DNA of 64,000 nucleotides from Salmonella enterica subsp. houtenae serovar Houten (GCA_900478215.1 LS483478.1:4402001-4466000); one strand, 5' to 3'; shown: positions 14,871 to 24,296, counted from the first letter of the stretch. A program made the numbers and translations. The notes: generated by a model from the letters alone, not told the origin.

Positions 14871-16962
14871 CGAAATATTAAAAAAGTACATTTCCCGGTT
14901 AGAAATCAGCTTGTTCAGACGTGTACCTGTTATCCATCAGACAGAATCGTCAGAATGTGGGATTGCATGTCTTGCAATGGTTTTCGGTCACTATGGAAAG
15001 AGTATCGATCTGTTTTCCCTGCGCCAACAATTCAATATATCTTCCCGCGGGGCAACGCTTTACAGTATTCGTACAATAGCCGTGCAGATGGGTATGACTG
15101 CGCGGGCATTATCACTGGATCTGAATGAACTTAATGTGCTACGACGACCCTGTATTCTCCACTGGAACTTTAATCACTTTGTAGTACTGGTGAGTGTAAA
15201 GCGTAATGGTTTTGTTCTTCATGATCCCGCCCGGGGGAGAATTATTGTCAGTAAAGCCGAAGCCTCAAAATGTTTCACAGGCATTGCGCTGGAGCTCTGG
15301 CCAGGGAGTACATTCAGAAGAGAACGAGTTAAAAAGCGGCTGAATCTGGTTACGCTTATAAATAGCATTCATGGGATAAAAGGTGCGCTGCTAAAAATTT
15401 TTGCTCTCTCAATAGTAGTAGAGGCTATTGGATTAATCTTACCAGCAGGAACCCAACTGGTTATGGACCATGCACTTCCAGCCGGAGATCGTGGGCTACT
15501 GTCGATGATATGTATTAGCCTTATGTTTTTTATTTTACTGAGGGCTACAGTAAGCACATCACGTGCATGGATCTCATTAATTATGGGAACGCTTGTCAAT
15601 ATACAGTGGCAATCAGGGCTTTTTTCCCATCTTTTACGCCTTCCTCTCTCTTATTTTGAGCGGAGAAAACTTGGCGACATACAGTCCAGATTTGGCTCCC
15701 TGAATACATTACGTACCACTTTCACCACCAGTATTGTTGGGGCCATTATGGATGGAATCATGGTTTGCGGACTGCTAATCATGATGTTGCTGTATGGTAA
15801 GAGCCTGACCTGGGTAGTGCTTGGGTTCACCGTGGTATATATCGCTATTCGTCTTTTTACCTATACCTATTATCGGCAGTTTTCTGAAGAGCAACTGATC
15901 ATGGAGGCCCGAGTATCTTCATATTTTATGGAAACCCTGTATGGAATTGCTGCTGTCAAAATGCAGGGGATGACAGATCGTCGCCATACTCACTGGTTTA
16001 ATCTGCAAACGGACGCAATCAATACTGGAATTCGCGTTACTAAAATGGATCTTTTTTTTGGCGGGCTCAATATATTTATCAGTGCCTGTGAGCAAACTAT
16101 AATTCTCTGGCTTGGTATCAGTCTGGTTATGGACAATGAAATGACAATTGGCATGTTCGTAGCCTTTGGTGCGTACCGGATGCAATTTTCAGACAGGATC
16201 TCAACTCTGGTGGGATTCCTACTACAGCTCAGGATGATGAGTTTACATAATGAACGTATCTCGGATATTGCTCTAAACGAGCAAGAGTCAGTAAAACCTG
16301 ATATTCCAGTGTCGGAGAAAATAACGCCAGTATCCCTGGAGGTAAAATCACTTACTTTTCGTTACGATCAACAGTCAATGCCGGTTTTCAGCGAGTTGAA
16401 TCTTACTGTCTCTCCAGGGGAGAGCGTGGCTATAATAGGGCCTTCAGGCTCGGGTAAGACAACACTGATGAAAGTATTATGCGGGCTTTTTAAGGCGGAC
16501 TCAGGACAGGTGCTTATTGACGGAAACGATATACAACAGATGGGGGTTAATAACTACAGAAAAATTACTGGTTGTGTAATGCAGGATGACCGACTTTTCT
16601 CGGGGACAATCCGCGAAAATATTTGTGGATTTGCTGAAAATATTGATGATGAGTGGATGGTTGAATGTGCGAAGGCTAGTTTTATTCATGACACAATAAT
16701 ATCAATGCCGATGGGTTACGACACATTGACGGGAGAATTGGGCGAGGGTCTATCCGGAGGACAAAAACAGCGGTTATTTATCGCACGGGCTTTATATCGT
16801 AAGCCGCGTATTTTATTTATGGATGAGGCGACAAGTGCCCTGGATAGCAAAAGTGAAAACTATGTTAATAGCGCGATAAAATCTCTGAACATTACCCGGA
16901 TAATTATTGCGCACAGAGAGTCAACAATAAAATCAGTAGATCGAGTATTTAGTTTAACTTGA
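14863..16962 (+). CDS. Microcin-processing peptidase/ABC exporter, CvaB/MchF family
   Basis: A 699-residue bacteriocin exporter (CvaB is 698). An N-terminal C39 cysteine peptidase carries Cys32 (TESSECGIACLAM), His105 and Asp121, the CvaB catalytic triad positions. Six membrane helices follow (about 160-430), then the nucleotide-binding domain with Walker A GPSGSGKTT, signature LSGGQKQR, Walker B ILFMDEATS and switch His in IIAHRE. It cuts the leader of a GG/GA-type peptide and pumps the peptide out through CvaA and TolC. All catalytic residues are present, so the exporter looks functional. No tolC gene is in the locus. Confidence 0.94.
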   Translation: MNSEILKKYISRLEISLFRRVPVIHQTESSECGIACLAMVFGHYGKSIDLFSLRQQFNISSRGATLYSIRTIAVQMGMTARALSLDLNELNVLRRPCILHWNFNHFVVLVSVKRNGFVLHDPARGRIIVSKAEASKCFTGIALELWPGSTFRRERVKKRLNLVTLINSIHGIKGALLKIFALSIVVEAIGLILPAGTQLVMDHALPAGDRGLLSMICISLMFFILLRATVSTSRAWISLIMGTLVNIQWQSGLFSHLLRLPLSYFERRKLGDIQSRFGSLNTLRTTFTTSIVGAIMDGIMVCGLLIMMLLYGKSLTWVVLGFTVVYIAIRLFTYTYYRQFSEEQLIMEARVSSYFMETLYGIAAVKMQGMTDRRHTHWFNLQTDAINTGIRVTKMDLFFGGLNIFISACEQTIILWLGISLVMDNEMTIGMFVAFGAYRMQFSDRISTLVGFLLQLRMMSLHNERISDIALNEQESVKPDIPVSEKITPVSLEVKSLTFRYDQQSMPVFSELNLTVSPGESVAIIGPSGSGKTTLMKVLCGLFKADSGQVLIDGNDIQQMGVNNYRKITGCVMQDDRLFSGTIRENICGFAENIDDEWMVECAKASFIHDTIISMPMGYDTLTGELGEGLSGGQKQRLFIARALYRKPRILFMDEATSALDSKSENYVNSAIKSLNITRIIIAHRESTIKSVDRVFSLT

Positions 16963-17095
16963 GCCTGAACTGATAAAGGTAATTAATTAGACATAAATAC
17001 AATATATAATATTCATCTGCCATCGATTCGATTTAAAGTAGAACTTTCCAGGTTTAGTTTTACAACAGATGTTGGTTAGTGAGAGCCCTACAGCC

Positions 17096-17129
17096 CCCCT
17101 AAAAGTAGAATAAAGATAACTTTTAGGGG
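17096..17129. repeat. Perfect 11-base inverted repeat between convergent microcin and AraC genes
   Basis: CCCCTAAAAGT (17096-17106) pairs exactly with ACTTTTAGGGG (17119-17129) across a 12-base loop. No T-run follows on either side, so it is not a standard terminator, though it lies where both convergent units should end. It may be the end of a lost mobile element. The rest of 16963-17164 is AT-rich and empty. Confidence 0.6.
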
Positions 17130-17164
17130 AGCTATCACTGACTACAATCTCATATTATGAGCTA

Positions 17165-18049
17165 CTATTGATTAAGTCTTTCTGATATCTCGAGCATATA
17201 TTTACTCTGTGCATTATTACGCATCTTTAGAGGGGATAAACCATATTCCTTTTTGAAATAAAACGCAAAAGAGGCATGGCTATTATAGCCACACTGGCGG
17301 GCAATTACTGCTACGGGAATATCCGTATTCTCCAGTAACTGTCGTCCTCTGTTCAGTCTTGTTTTTTTCAAAAAATTACATGGTGTAAATCCTGATATCT
17401 TCTTAAACTCACTAATAAAAGAATTAGGGTTCATATTGTATTCTTTTGCCATATCTTTTACACGCCATGGATAATCAGGACTTTTTATCATTTCCAGGAT
17501 CAGCTTAAAAAACTGATGTCCCGTGTTATTAAAAGGCAATGAAGAATTTGCAACTTTATTAAGATAAATATGTATAAAAAAAAGTGAAATTGGCACTTCC
17601 AGAGAAAGAATTGCCTCTGACTTACTTTTCTGAAGCTTTAGCAACAAGCTGATCATTTCGCTGGCTACAGGTATGACATCAATATGGCCAGAATCCAGCA
17701 CATATAAGCTATTATAACATCCATAGTACACGATTAAATCTTTATATAACCCTCTGGGGACCACTCTTGTTTGCAATATCTCTGTATCCTGCCCTCCCGT
17801 TAAAAAAAAACAATCGCTGCACTTTCTGTTAAGGAAGATAAATTCTCCTGGTGACAATTTTATTGATGGAGGTGCATTAAACATTAATTCAGCCACCCCT
17901 TTTTTTATATAAAAAACATCGATATAACAATCAAGATCTGACGTCTGTGTATCCTGTGAACATGGAAGTATTATATAGGGGCACGAGCAGTATTCAATAA
18001 AATCAATACTTGAATTTGAAGACAAAAAAGCTTGGCGTATTTTTTCCAT
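17165..18049 (-). CDS. AraC-family transcriptional regulator
   Basis: A 294-residue protein with a C-terminal AraC/XylS double HTH (about residues 190-285: VKDMAKEYNMNPNSFISEFKK and later VAVIARQCGYNSHASFAFYF). The N-terminal 180 residues resemble a cupin-like sensing domain rich in Cys (Cys22, Cys24 and others), with no close family I recognise. It is the last gene of a leftward group starting with the trimeric autotransporter, 96 bases after the second lipoprotein. It is a plausible local activator of the adhesin. The coding sequence is AT-rich like its neighbours, suggesting transfer. Confidence 0.85.
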   Translation of the reverse strand: MEKIRQAFLSSNSSIDFIEYCSCPYIILPCSQDTQTSDLDCYIDVFYIKKGVAELMFNAPPSIKLSPGEFIFLNRKCSDCFFLTGGQDTEILQTRVVPRGLYKDLIVYYGCYNSLYVLDSGHIDVIPVASEMISLLLKLQKSKSEAILSLEVPISLFFIHIYLNKVANSSLPFNNTGHQFFKLILEMIKSPDYPWRVKDMAKEYNMNPNSFISEFKKISGFTPCNFLKKTRLNRGRQLLENTDIPVAVIARQCGYNSHASFAFYFKKEYGLSPLKMRNNAQSKYMLEISERLNQ

Positions 18050-18145
18050 GAATATCTCTACACATTATTATACGCTAACAATAAGTCTATCTTTAGCTAA
18101 TAAAAATTAGATTTATCTTAAATGGGCCACTGAGGCCCATATGAC

Positions 18146-18634
18146 TTACTGGTGAGTAATTTTCTTTTGTGTAATCTCTTCGGCCACTTTTATTGTCGTA
18201 TTTTCATCGCCGACATAAAATGGCAGTTTCTGAGAGGAGTTAATCTTCGAAAGAGAGATCGCTTGCCCATTTAATACCAACAATACATAATCAACTTTCT
18301 TACGCAAAGCTTCATTGATTTTTCTTTGCCCTTGCTGATTAGGAATAATATTCAAATACATTTCTTTCTTGTCATTCTGTCCTAATGACAAAGAGTTAAG
18401 TTCACTACGTGTCAAAGCTGTGTCAGAGTCAACGTACCATTTTCTTCCAATGAGTTCAACCTCCGACCATCCATTATGGGCGGACTCACTTAGTGTTAAT
18501 AACTCAAGTGAAGGGAGTTGATGTTGTACTGGTGCAGGAATAGGAGTTACGACACTCTTTACCGGTTTCTGATGACATGCATTCAATGTAAGTAAAATAA
18601 TACCAAGACCCACTAAGGATAGATACTTTTTCAT
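18146..18634 (-). CDS. Small lipoprotein of the adhesin operon
   Basis: The 162-residue protein has a lipoprotein signal with lipobox LNAC (Cys20), and His at +2 predicts outer-membrane sorting. The mature part shows no domain I recognise; it has a WSEVELIGRKWYVDSD segment and a charged C-terminus (EEITQKKITHQ). It begins 17 bases after the TpgA-like gene and is surely co-transcribed. It probably assists the adhesin or its peptidoglycan anchor, which is inference from position only. Confidence 0.7.
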   Translation of the reverse strand: MKKYLSLVGLGIILLTLNACHQKPVKSVVTPIPAPVQHQLPSLELLTLSESAHNGWSEVELIGRKWYVDSDTALTRSELNSLSLGQNDKKEMYLNIIPNQQGQRKINEALRKKVDYVLLVLNGQAISLSKINSSQKLPFYVGDENTTIKVAEEITQKKITHQ

Positions 18635-18651
18635 ATTTTACCTTCTTAAAA

Positions 18652-19479
18652 TTACTTTCTATTATTGATGACAGGTGTAACGATTACAGTAACCTTCCTG
18701 TCCGGATGTAAACACTCAGTCAACTTTTCGTTTATTAATCCAGGACAACTAGTTTCCGGTACTGCCTCCCCCATACCCTTCGTAAATATTTTATCCTCAG
18801 GAAAACCCTTAGATACCAGGTATTTTTTCACATATTCTGCTCGTAAAGCTGAAAGTTTCATATTATGTTGATGAGTACCTTGCCGGTCTGCATAACCATA
18901 GACACTGATACTACTATATTTACCCCTTTCTCTAATAGAGGAAATTATTTTATCGAGATTATTTTGTGAATTCTTATCTGACATGTTGAGTTGATACTCA
19001 TTAAGCCTAAAAAGAATATCAGCATTAAGCGTATATCTGTTTGTCTCTTCTTTTTCATGTAAAATCGGTGGACAAATAATGTTTTCAGAATCAACGCTTC
19101 TCCAGTATATACCGGACACTTGCTTATCTGAGTTATAAATAATTTTGAGTTGGCATGTTGTAACTCCGTGAGGACCATAACCAGGTGTTCTGAAGTGGAG
19201 AAGATAATCCCATTCCAGAACAGAAAAAAGACCTTCATCAAAATGAGGGCGTCCTAATAGTAAATACACCTGATCCTTCGTCATTCCTTTATCAAGCAGA
19301 GTTATACTCTCTGGGGTTGGGAAAACACCCTGCCCTGAACCTAATTTTGCTCTTGCAGGCGCTGGCCAGATAATTTCTTTAATACTGCCATCTTTTCCAG
19401 GGTGACTCGGATTTTGTTGACAACCGAACAGAGTTAGTACTCCAGCCAATATCAATAATTTACCAGTATATATTTTCAT
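18652..19479 (-). CDS. TpgA-like lipoprotein with BamE-like and OmpA peptidoglycan-binding domains
   Basis: A 275-residue lipoprotein (lipobox LFGC, Cys20, Gln at +2). Residues about 55-135 look like a SmpA/OmlA (BamE-like) domain (LDKGMTKDQVYLLLGRPHFD, then VLEWDYLLHF). Residues about 155-272 are an OmpA-C domain with the peptidoglycan motif NMKLSALRAEYV and an Asp in YADRQGT. The same two-domain order is known from TpgA, encoded with the trimeric adhesin Ata in Acinetobacter, where it ties the adhesin to peptidoglycan. It lies 64 bases after the adhesin gene, supporting the same role. Confidence 0.85.
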   Translation of the reverse strand: MKIYTGKLLILAGVLTLFGCQQNPSHPGKDGSIKEIIWPAPARAKLGSGQGVFPTPESITLLDKGMTKDQVYLLLGRPHFDEGLFSVLEWDYLLHFRTPGYGPHGVTTCQLKIIYNSDKQVSGIYWRSVDSENIICPPILHEKEETNRYTLNADILFRLNEYQLNMSDKNSQNNLDKIISSIRERGKYSSISVYGYADRQGTHQHNMKLSALRAEYVKKYLVSKGFPEDKIFTKGMGEAVPETSCPGLINEKLTECLHPDRKVTVIVTPVINNRK

Positions 19480-19543
19480 TATTTCTCAATCCGAACAAGA
19501 TATTTAACTTAAGAAGGAGTCGACAAATACCGACTCCTGATTA

Positions 19544-22500
19544 TCAAAACTGGAATCCTATACCTACGGATGCTCCGGTCTGATTTCTTGTCGTTGAGGA
19601 AAATGAGCCTTTTAATACCCAGTTTCCATTATCTGAAATGGTAGATAAGCCAATAGCCAGACTGCTCTCTCCCTGAAATGTCCCTCCACTCATGGACATC
19701 ATGCTTTTGCCCGGAATATATGCCTGGGTTAAACCTGCAGTCGCTATCGCAGCGGCTGCGCCTGCATTGGCTCTGCGTTCAACACGATTAATCTGATTTC
19801 CCAGGCTACTAAATGCCTGCTGGAATTGCCCATAATTAACAGCATCTCCAGGACGGGTTGCATTACCTACATTATGAATGGTATTTCCCCCCATATCGAC
19901 ATTTGCGCCACTTGCCACAGACAGTGATTCTGTTGCTGTAACAGACTTAACATTAATTCTCTCATTCAGACTGACACTAAGAGAATTTCCATTCACTACC
20001 GTGCGAATATTTTTATCATCACCTTTGATATTTACTGTCGAGCCTAGCCTTGCATCGTAAGGAGTACCACTATCGGCTGCAAATGTAATCGGCCTAGTAA
20101 CTTCGCCACTCACAAAATCATGAATCTGTCCGCCATTTACTGCATCTTTACTTCCTGCAGCTATTACACCATCAGCCACATTTGTGATTTTCATACCTGC
20201 ACTGTCTATACCTGTTTTATTCAGCGAAGGTCCATTTACAATACCAATACTTTCTTTTACTTTCACTGAGTCAGACAGATTAAAAGTGACCTGATTATCT
20301 TTTTTAGAAAGATGGATATTGCCATCATTATTATTGAGATCAACTGTCTCTTTGGGTTTAACTGCACTTGACTGCTGTCCATTTACGGATAAATTCCATC
20401 CTGCGCTGGCGGTTTCAGCAGTACTTCTTACAGAGTCAATAGCATCGTGAATTGTGTTTTTACCTGTGTTACCAATATTACTGGCTACCAGCGCTCCTCC
20501 TTGATCAACATAAGCATTACCTCCAATAACATTACCGATAGAGGTTGTAATACGATGAATTTGTCCTCCATTGACAACATCCCTGCTCTCTGCAGCAATT
20601 ATGCCGTTACTGACGCCTGTAATTTTTCCGCTGTTACTGTCGTTAACGACCACACTTCCAAACACCGGGCTTTCAGCAATTTTAATCGATATTATTCCGC
20701 TAGAAATATCAGTAACAGTTTTAATATTTTTACCACTGTAATCACCTTTTGTTGTGGCCTCACCTTTAAAGGACAGCGTATCCCCTGGTTTTCTCGTGAT
20801 ATCACCACCTTCATTAGCTGCAAATGTCAATCCCTGCCCAACAATAGATGACAAATTATCCAGTTGCCGTTTGTTTACCGCGTCCGTGTCGTTCACAGCA
20901 TCACCCACATTACTGATAACCCTGTTGCCCGCGTTAATACCGCCCGTGGTGACCGAAGGTCCGCCGGTAATATGCAGTCCATCAGTACTGAGCAGTGTGT
21001 CCCCCGTTTTCACGCTCCTAACATTCAGGTTATCTGCCAGCAGGATGTCCACCTGCCCATCTTTCGCCACGGTTCTGATATTTTTATTGCTCGCCGCCGC
21101 ATCTTCGGCCAGGCCGCCGCGGATCGTGGTGGTTTCACCCAGATGACGGTTGAATGTCCCGGTATTGCCGGCAAAATTCAGCCCACTGTCTATTTGAGCT
21201 TTGTTGGCGGCGATATTCTGGCTGTTTGTCGAGACGTTCTTATGGGTCGAGAATAACTGACTGCCGGTTACCGCATCCCTGCTGTCTGGTGCCAGTGCTC
21301 CATCTGCAAGGCCGCTGATTTTTCCCGAGTCTTTATCAAGCGTAATCGTCCCGATCGCGACATTATCAAAGTTTACCTTTCTGGATGTGGCAATATTCAG
21401 TGTTTTACCAGCACGGGTCACCTCAATATTATCACCCTGTGCAACGTTCACGGTGTCCCCGGGCGCAACCGTCTCGGTATCCCCGCCATTGGCCTGTATA
21501 TTCCAGCCCCTGCTGACGGTGGTGGACAAATTATCCAGTTGCCGTTTGTTTACCGCGTCCGTGTCGTTCACGGCATCGCCCACGTTACTGATAACCCTGT
21601 TGCCCGCGTTAATGCCACCCGTGGTGACGGAAGGTCCGCCAGTAATATGCAGTCCATCAGTACTGAGCAGTGTGTCCCCCGTTTTCACGCTCGTAACATT
21701 GAGGTTATCTGCCAGCAGGATATCCACCTGCCCGTCTTTCGCCACGGTTCTGATATTTTTATTACTCGCCGCCGCATCTTCGGCCAGACCGCCGCGGATC
21801 GTGGTGGTTTCACCCAGACGACGGCTGAATGTCCCGGTATTACCGGCAAACAGATTGCCTTTTTCCACTTCAGATGTAACCGCAAACAACTGACTTCCAT
21901 TAATAGCATCTGTACTGACAGGAGAAAGTCGACCGGCAGCGACATTCGTCAAGGTTCGCTCTTTTCCGGAATCTCCGATACTCACAGTTGATATCGGCGA
22001 AGAGCCCGCAAATTTGTGAGACACGCCATTAACGCTATAGCCAGGCGTTGCAATGGCAGCCGAAACCGTAGAGTCATTACCAAGTACGACTGAATTATCT
22101 ACGGCATTATTAACAGCGTTACCCAGTACAAAAGCATTACTGGCAGATATAATATTATTATTCCCAATGGAGTAAGAATTCACACCTGATACGGTACTTG
22201 GATCTCCTATTGCACCTGAATTAGTACCACTTACTATATTTCCTGTACCAATACTAATTGTATTATCAGCAGAGGCTTTGGCGCCTTTTCCGATGGCTAT
22301 CGCATTTTGTGCTGAAGACAGTGAATTATATCCTATAGCCAGTGCTGCATTCGCATTTTCACTCACTTTCGCATTATGTCCTACAGCCAGTGCCGAATTC
22401 GAATAAACGCCGCTATTTATACCGACAGCTGTACCATAGAGCCCCCCAGTGGTTACTCTTTCAGGGTTGCCATCACCAGTAAGAGTTATTCCAACAGAAG

Positions 22501-23656
22501 CTCTGGATCCTAATGCCACGCCATAGTCAGCTACCACCGTTTGACGACCAACAGAAACAGATGCACTGGCTGTTCCCGAAGGGTTGTTTCCCTTGACAAC
22601 AGAAGCCCCCTGTCCAATAGCGATACCGCCTGCACTAACTGCGCCATTGCCGATAGCAATCGTCGTAGCCTCAGAGATTTTGGCCTCTGCCCCTCGACCA
22701 ATAGCGATTCCATTTGCCGCACTCTTCACAGCGCTACCAATACCTATGGCATTTATACCGTTATCTGCGGGCAGACCAACAGCCGACAACGTGTCTTTCG
22801 TATTTTTTGCATCGCGGCCTATGAGTATTGCTCCTGCCGCATCTGCATGAGCACTATTTCCTAAAGCGAGTGCATCAGAACCTTCAGCACCGGAGTTCAT
22901 ACCTAGTGCTATACTTTGTTCCCCGGTAGCTGATGCCGCCCGTCCTATAGCCAATGCATTATTATTTTTTGCCAATGCATTATTACCAATAGCTGTACTT
23001 GAATTACCTGTTGCCTCGGAACGATAGCCTAATGCTATAGAATTATCCTGCAACGCCGAACTTTCTGCGCCAACTGCAATTGATTGTCTTCCAGAAGTAC
23101 TATTCCAGGTCGTTCCGTTTTGAGTTCCTGCACCTGCCGTTGCCGCTGCGCCGATTGAAACAGCACCATCAGACAGAGCCTGAGAGTTAGCCCCCAACGA
23201 TACAGCACCATTGCCAATAGCGGCATTGGCTCTAAAATTTGTGAGATTATTATCCGCACTATTCGAACCAGCGGCTCTCAATATATATCCCTTACCATTT
23301 GCATGGTATGTCCCTGCCGCATCATCTCCTCCAATAGCAACAGAACCCGTTTTTCCGGTAATAGCGTCATTACCAATAACCAGAGAGTTATCTCCTATCG
23401 CCTGAACATTGCTTCCTATAGCAATAGCCTGTTCAATTCCCGTTTTACCAGGAATAATGGCTTTTGGAATAAACGCATTGTTTCCGATCGCCAGACTTTT
23501 TACTGCCCCGTTAGTATTGCTAACACTACCACAAAATAAATCACTTTCACTTGTGCCTGTAGTATGACAAGTTACCGGTATATCTGCATAAGCAGAGCTC
23601 ATACTAATAGTATTTACCACCAGTAAAGCAATAGGTGTTATTTGTATTCCTTTCAT
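19544..23656 (-). CDS. Trimeric autotransporter adhesin (YadA/Hia type)
   Basis: A 1370-residue surface fibre protein. A signal peptide (1-25, ending SSAYA) precedes a long YadA-like head (about 50-560) built of repeated S-x-A-I-G-x-x-A units. Neck motifs (AGRLSPVSTDAINGSQLF; later VNDTDAVNKRQL) and stalk domains with GWNI tryptophan rings follow. The last 80 residues form a membrane anchor (GAAAAIATAGLTQAY to VGIGFQF, ending in Phe as required). Two 326-base near-identical DNA repeats encode stalk modules. It should mediate adhesion or autoaggregation. It is not SadA: its N-terminus lacks the long ESPR-type signal. A TpgA-like partner follows. Confidence 0.95.
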   Translation of the reverse strand: MKGIQITPIALLVVNTISMSSAYADIPVTCHTTGTSESDLFCGSVSNTNGAVKSLAIGNNAFIPKAIIPGKTGIEQAIAIGSNVQAIGDNSLVIGNDAITGKTGSVAIGGDDAAGTYHANGKGYILRAAGSNSADNNLTNFRANAAIGNGAVSLGANSQALSDGAVSIGAAATAGAGTQNGTTWNSTSGRQSIAVGAESSALQDNSIALGYRSEATGNSSTAIGNNALAKNNNALAIGRAASATGEQSIALGMNSGAEGSDALALGNSAHADAAGAILIGRDAKNTKDTLSAVGLPADNGINAIGIGSAVKSAANGIAIGRGAEAKISEATTIAIGNGAVSAGGIAIGQGASVVKGNNPSGTASASVSVGRQTVVADYGVALGSRASVGITLTGDGNPERVTTGGLYGTAVGINSGVYSNSALAVGHNAKVSENANAALAIGYNSLSSAQNAIAIGKGAKASADNTISIGTGNIVSGTNSGAIGDPSTVSGVNSYSIGNNNIISASNAFVLGNAVNNAVDNSVVLGNDSTVSAAIATPGYSVNGVSHKFAGSSPISTVSIGDSGKERTLTNVAAGRLSPVSTDAINGSQLFAVTSEVEKGNLFAGNTGTFSRRLGETTTIRGGLAEDAAASNKNIRTVAKDGQVDILLADNLNVTSVKTGDTLLSTDGLHITGGPSVTTGGINAGNRVISNVGDAVNDTDAVNKRQLDNLSTTVSRGWNIQANGGDTETVAPGDTVNVAQGDNIEVTRAGKTLNIATSRKVNFDNVAIGTITLDKDSGKISGLADGALAPDSRDAVTGSQLFSTHKNVSTNSQNIAANKAQIDSGLNFAGNTGTFNRHLGETTTIRGGLAEDAAASNKNIRTVAKDGQVDILLADNLNVRSVKTGDTLLSTDGLHITGGPSVTTGGINAGNRVISNVGDAVNDTDAVNKRQLDNLSSIVGQGLTFAANEGGDITRKPGDTLSFKGEATTKGDYSGKNIKTVTDISSGIISIKIAESPVFGSVVVNDSNSGKITGVSNGIIAAESRDVVNGGQIHRITTSIGNVIGGNAYVDQGGALVASNIGNTGKNTIHDAIDSVRSTAETASAGWNLSVNGQQSSAVKPKETVDLNNNDGNIHLSKKDNQVTFNLSDSVKVKESIGIVNGPSLNKTGIDSAGMKITNVADGVIAAGSKDAVNGGQIHDFVSGEVTRPITFAADSGTPYDARLGSTVNIKGDDKNIRTVVNGNSLSVSLNERINVKSVTATESLSVASGANVDMGGNTIHNVGNATRPGDAVNYGQFQQAFSSLGNQINRVERRANAGAAAAIATAGLTQAYIPGKSMMSMSGGTFQGESSLAIGLSTISDNGNWVLKGSFSSTTRNQTGASVGIGFQF
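20850..21175 (-). repeat. Direct repeat copy A inside the adhesin gene
   Basis: This 326-base segment recurs 675 bases further on (21525-21850) with only scattered mismatches. It encodes a stalk module from GNTGTF through VNKRQLDNL. The copies flank a tryptophan-ring/neck module. Confidence 0.9.
21525..21850 (-). repeat. Direct repeat copy B inside the adhesin gene
   Basis: Second copy of the 326-base module, offset by exactly 675 bases (225 codons) from copy A. Recombination between the copies would remove or add 225 codons in frame. Confidence 0.9.
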
Positions 23657-23956
23657 TAAAATGGGCTCTCTTAATTACAAGGTTATAATACATTTAAATA
23701 CATATTAGCATTATTTTTTATGATTAGAAATTGAATGTGACAGTACATTTCAACAGCAATAAAAATAATATTGTTTTTTTATAAAAAAGGCAGTGTATTT
23801 TTATATTTCTTTAATGCAAGAACATTAGGTTGTGTAATTAAAGCCATATCTGGAGGAGTGACACAGCAAGGATATTGCATATTTATCTTTTGATAGTGAA
23901 TTACAAAACCGACAACCACTATATATTAACACCTGAGACAAGACTGAAGTAACAAG

Positions 23957-24022
23957 CTGATTTGAATCAAAAATCATTTTTTTGAGAAGTGGCAAACATT
24001 GCCAGTTCTTGATTTAAGTCAA
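23957..24022. promoter_or_regulatory. Pair of FNR-like sites upstream of the adhesin gene
   Basis: TTGATTTAAGTCAA (24009-24022) and CTGATTTGAATCAA (23957-23970) each match the FNR consensus TTGAT-N4-ATCAA at nine of ten positions; centres are 52 bases apart. For leftward transcription the nearer site lies about 45 bases upstream of a possible start after TAATAT (minus strand, about 23924-23929). For rightward transcription the other site would sit at about -41.5 relative to TATAAA (24045-24050). The remaining AT-rich stretch 23657-24296 has no gene I can support. Confidence 0.5.
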
Positions 24023-24296
24023 ACTTTATATAAAAAACACAATATATAAAATAATCTCACTAAAATATAATATCTTCATGAAAATATTTTGTTCTTTATC
24101 TTGTGTATATGCAAAATAAAAGAGTACAACTCACTCCTTACTATCGAGTGAGTATGTTTCCTTTCTTACATATACTCGGTATATAAATAACATTCTTAAC
24201 CCGCTATCCTGCAAAGAGGACAGTGGCCAGATAAAATTTTTCAGTAAATAATAAACGCGCAGAAATAACATTCAGACAACCGTCTCTCCGCACAAT

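Noticed and set aside
20850..21850. Repeats inside the adhesin considered as a CRISPR-like array
   Set aside because: Only two long copies that are part of a coding stalk module; no short repeats with unique spacers.
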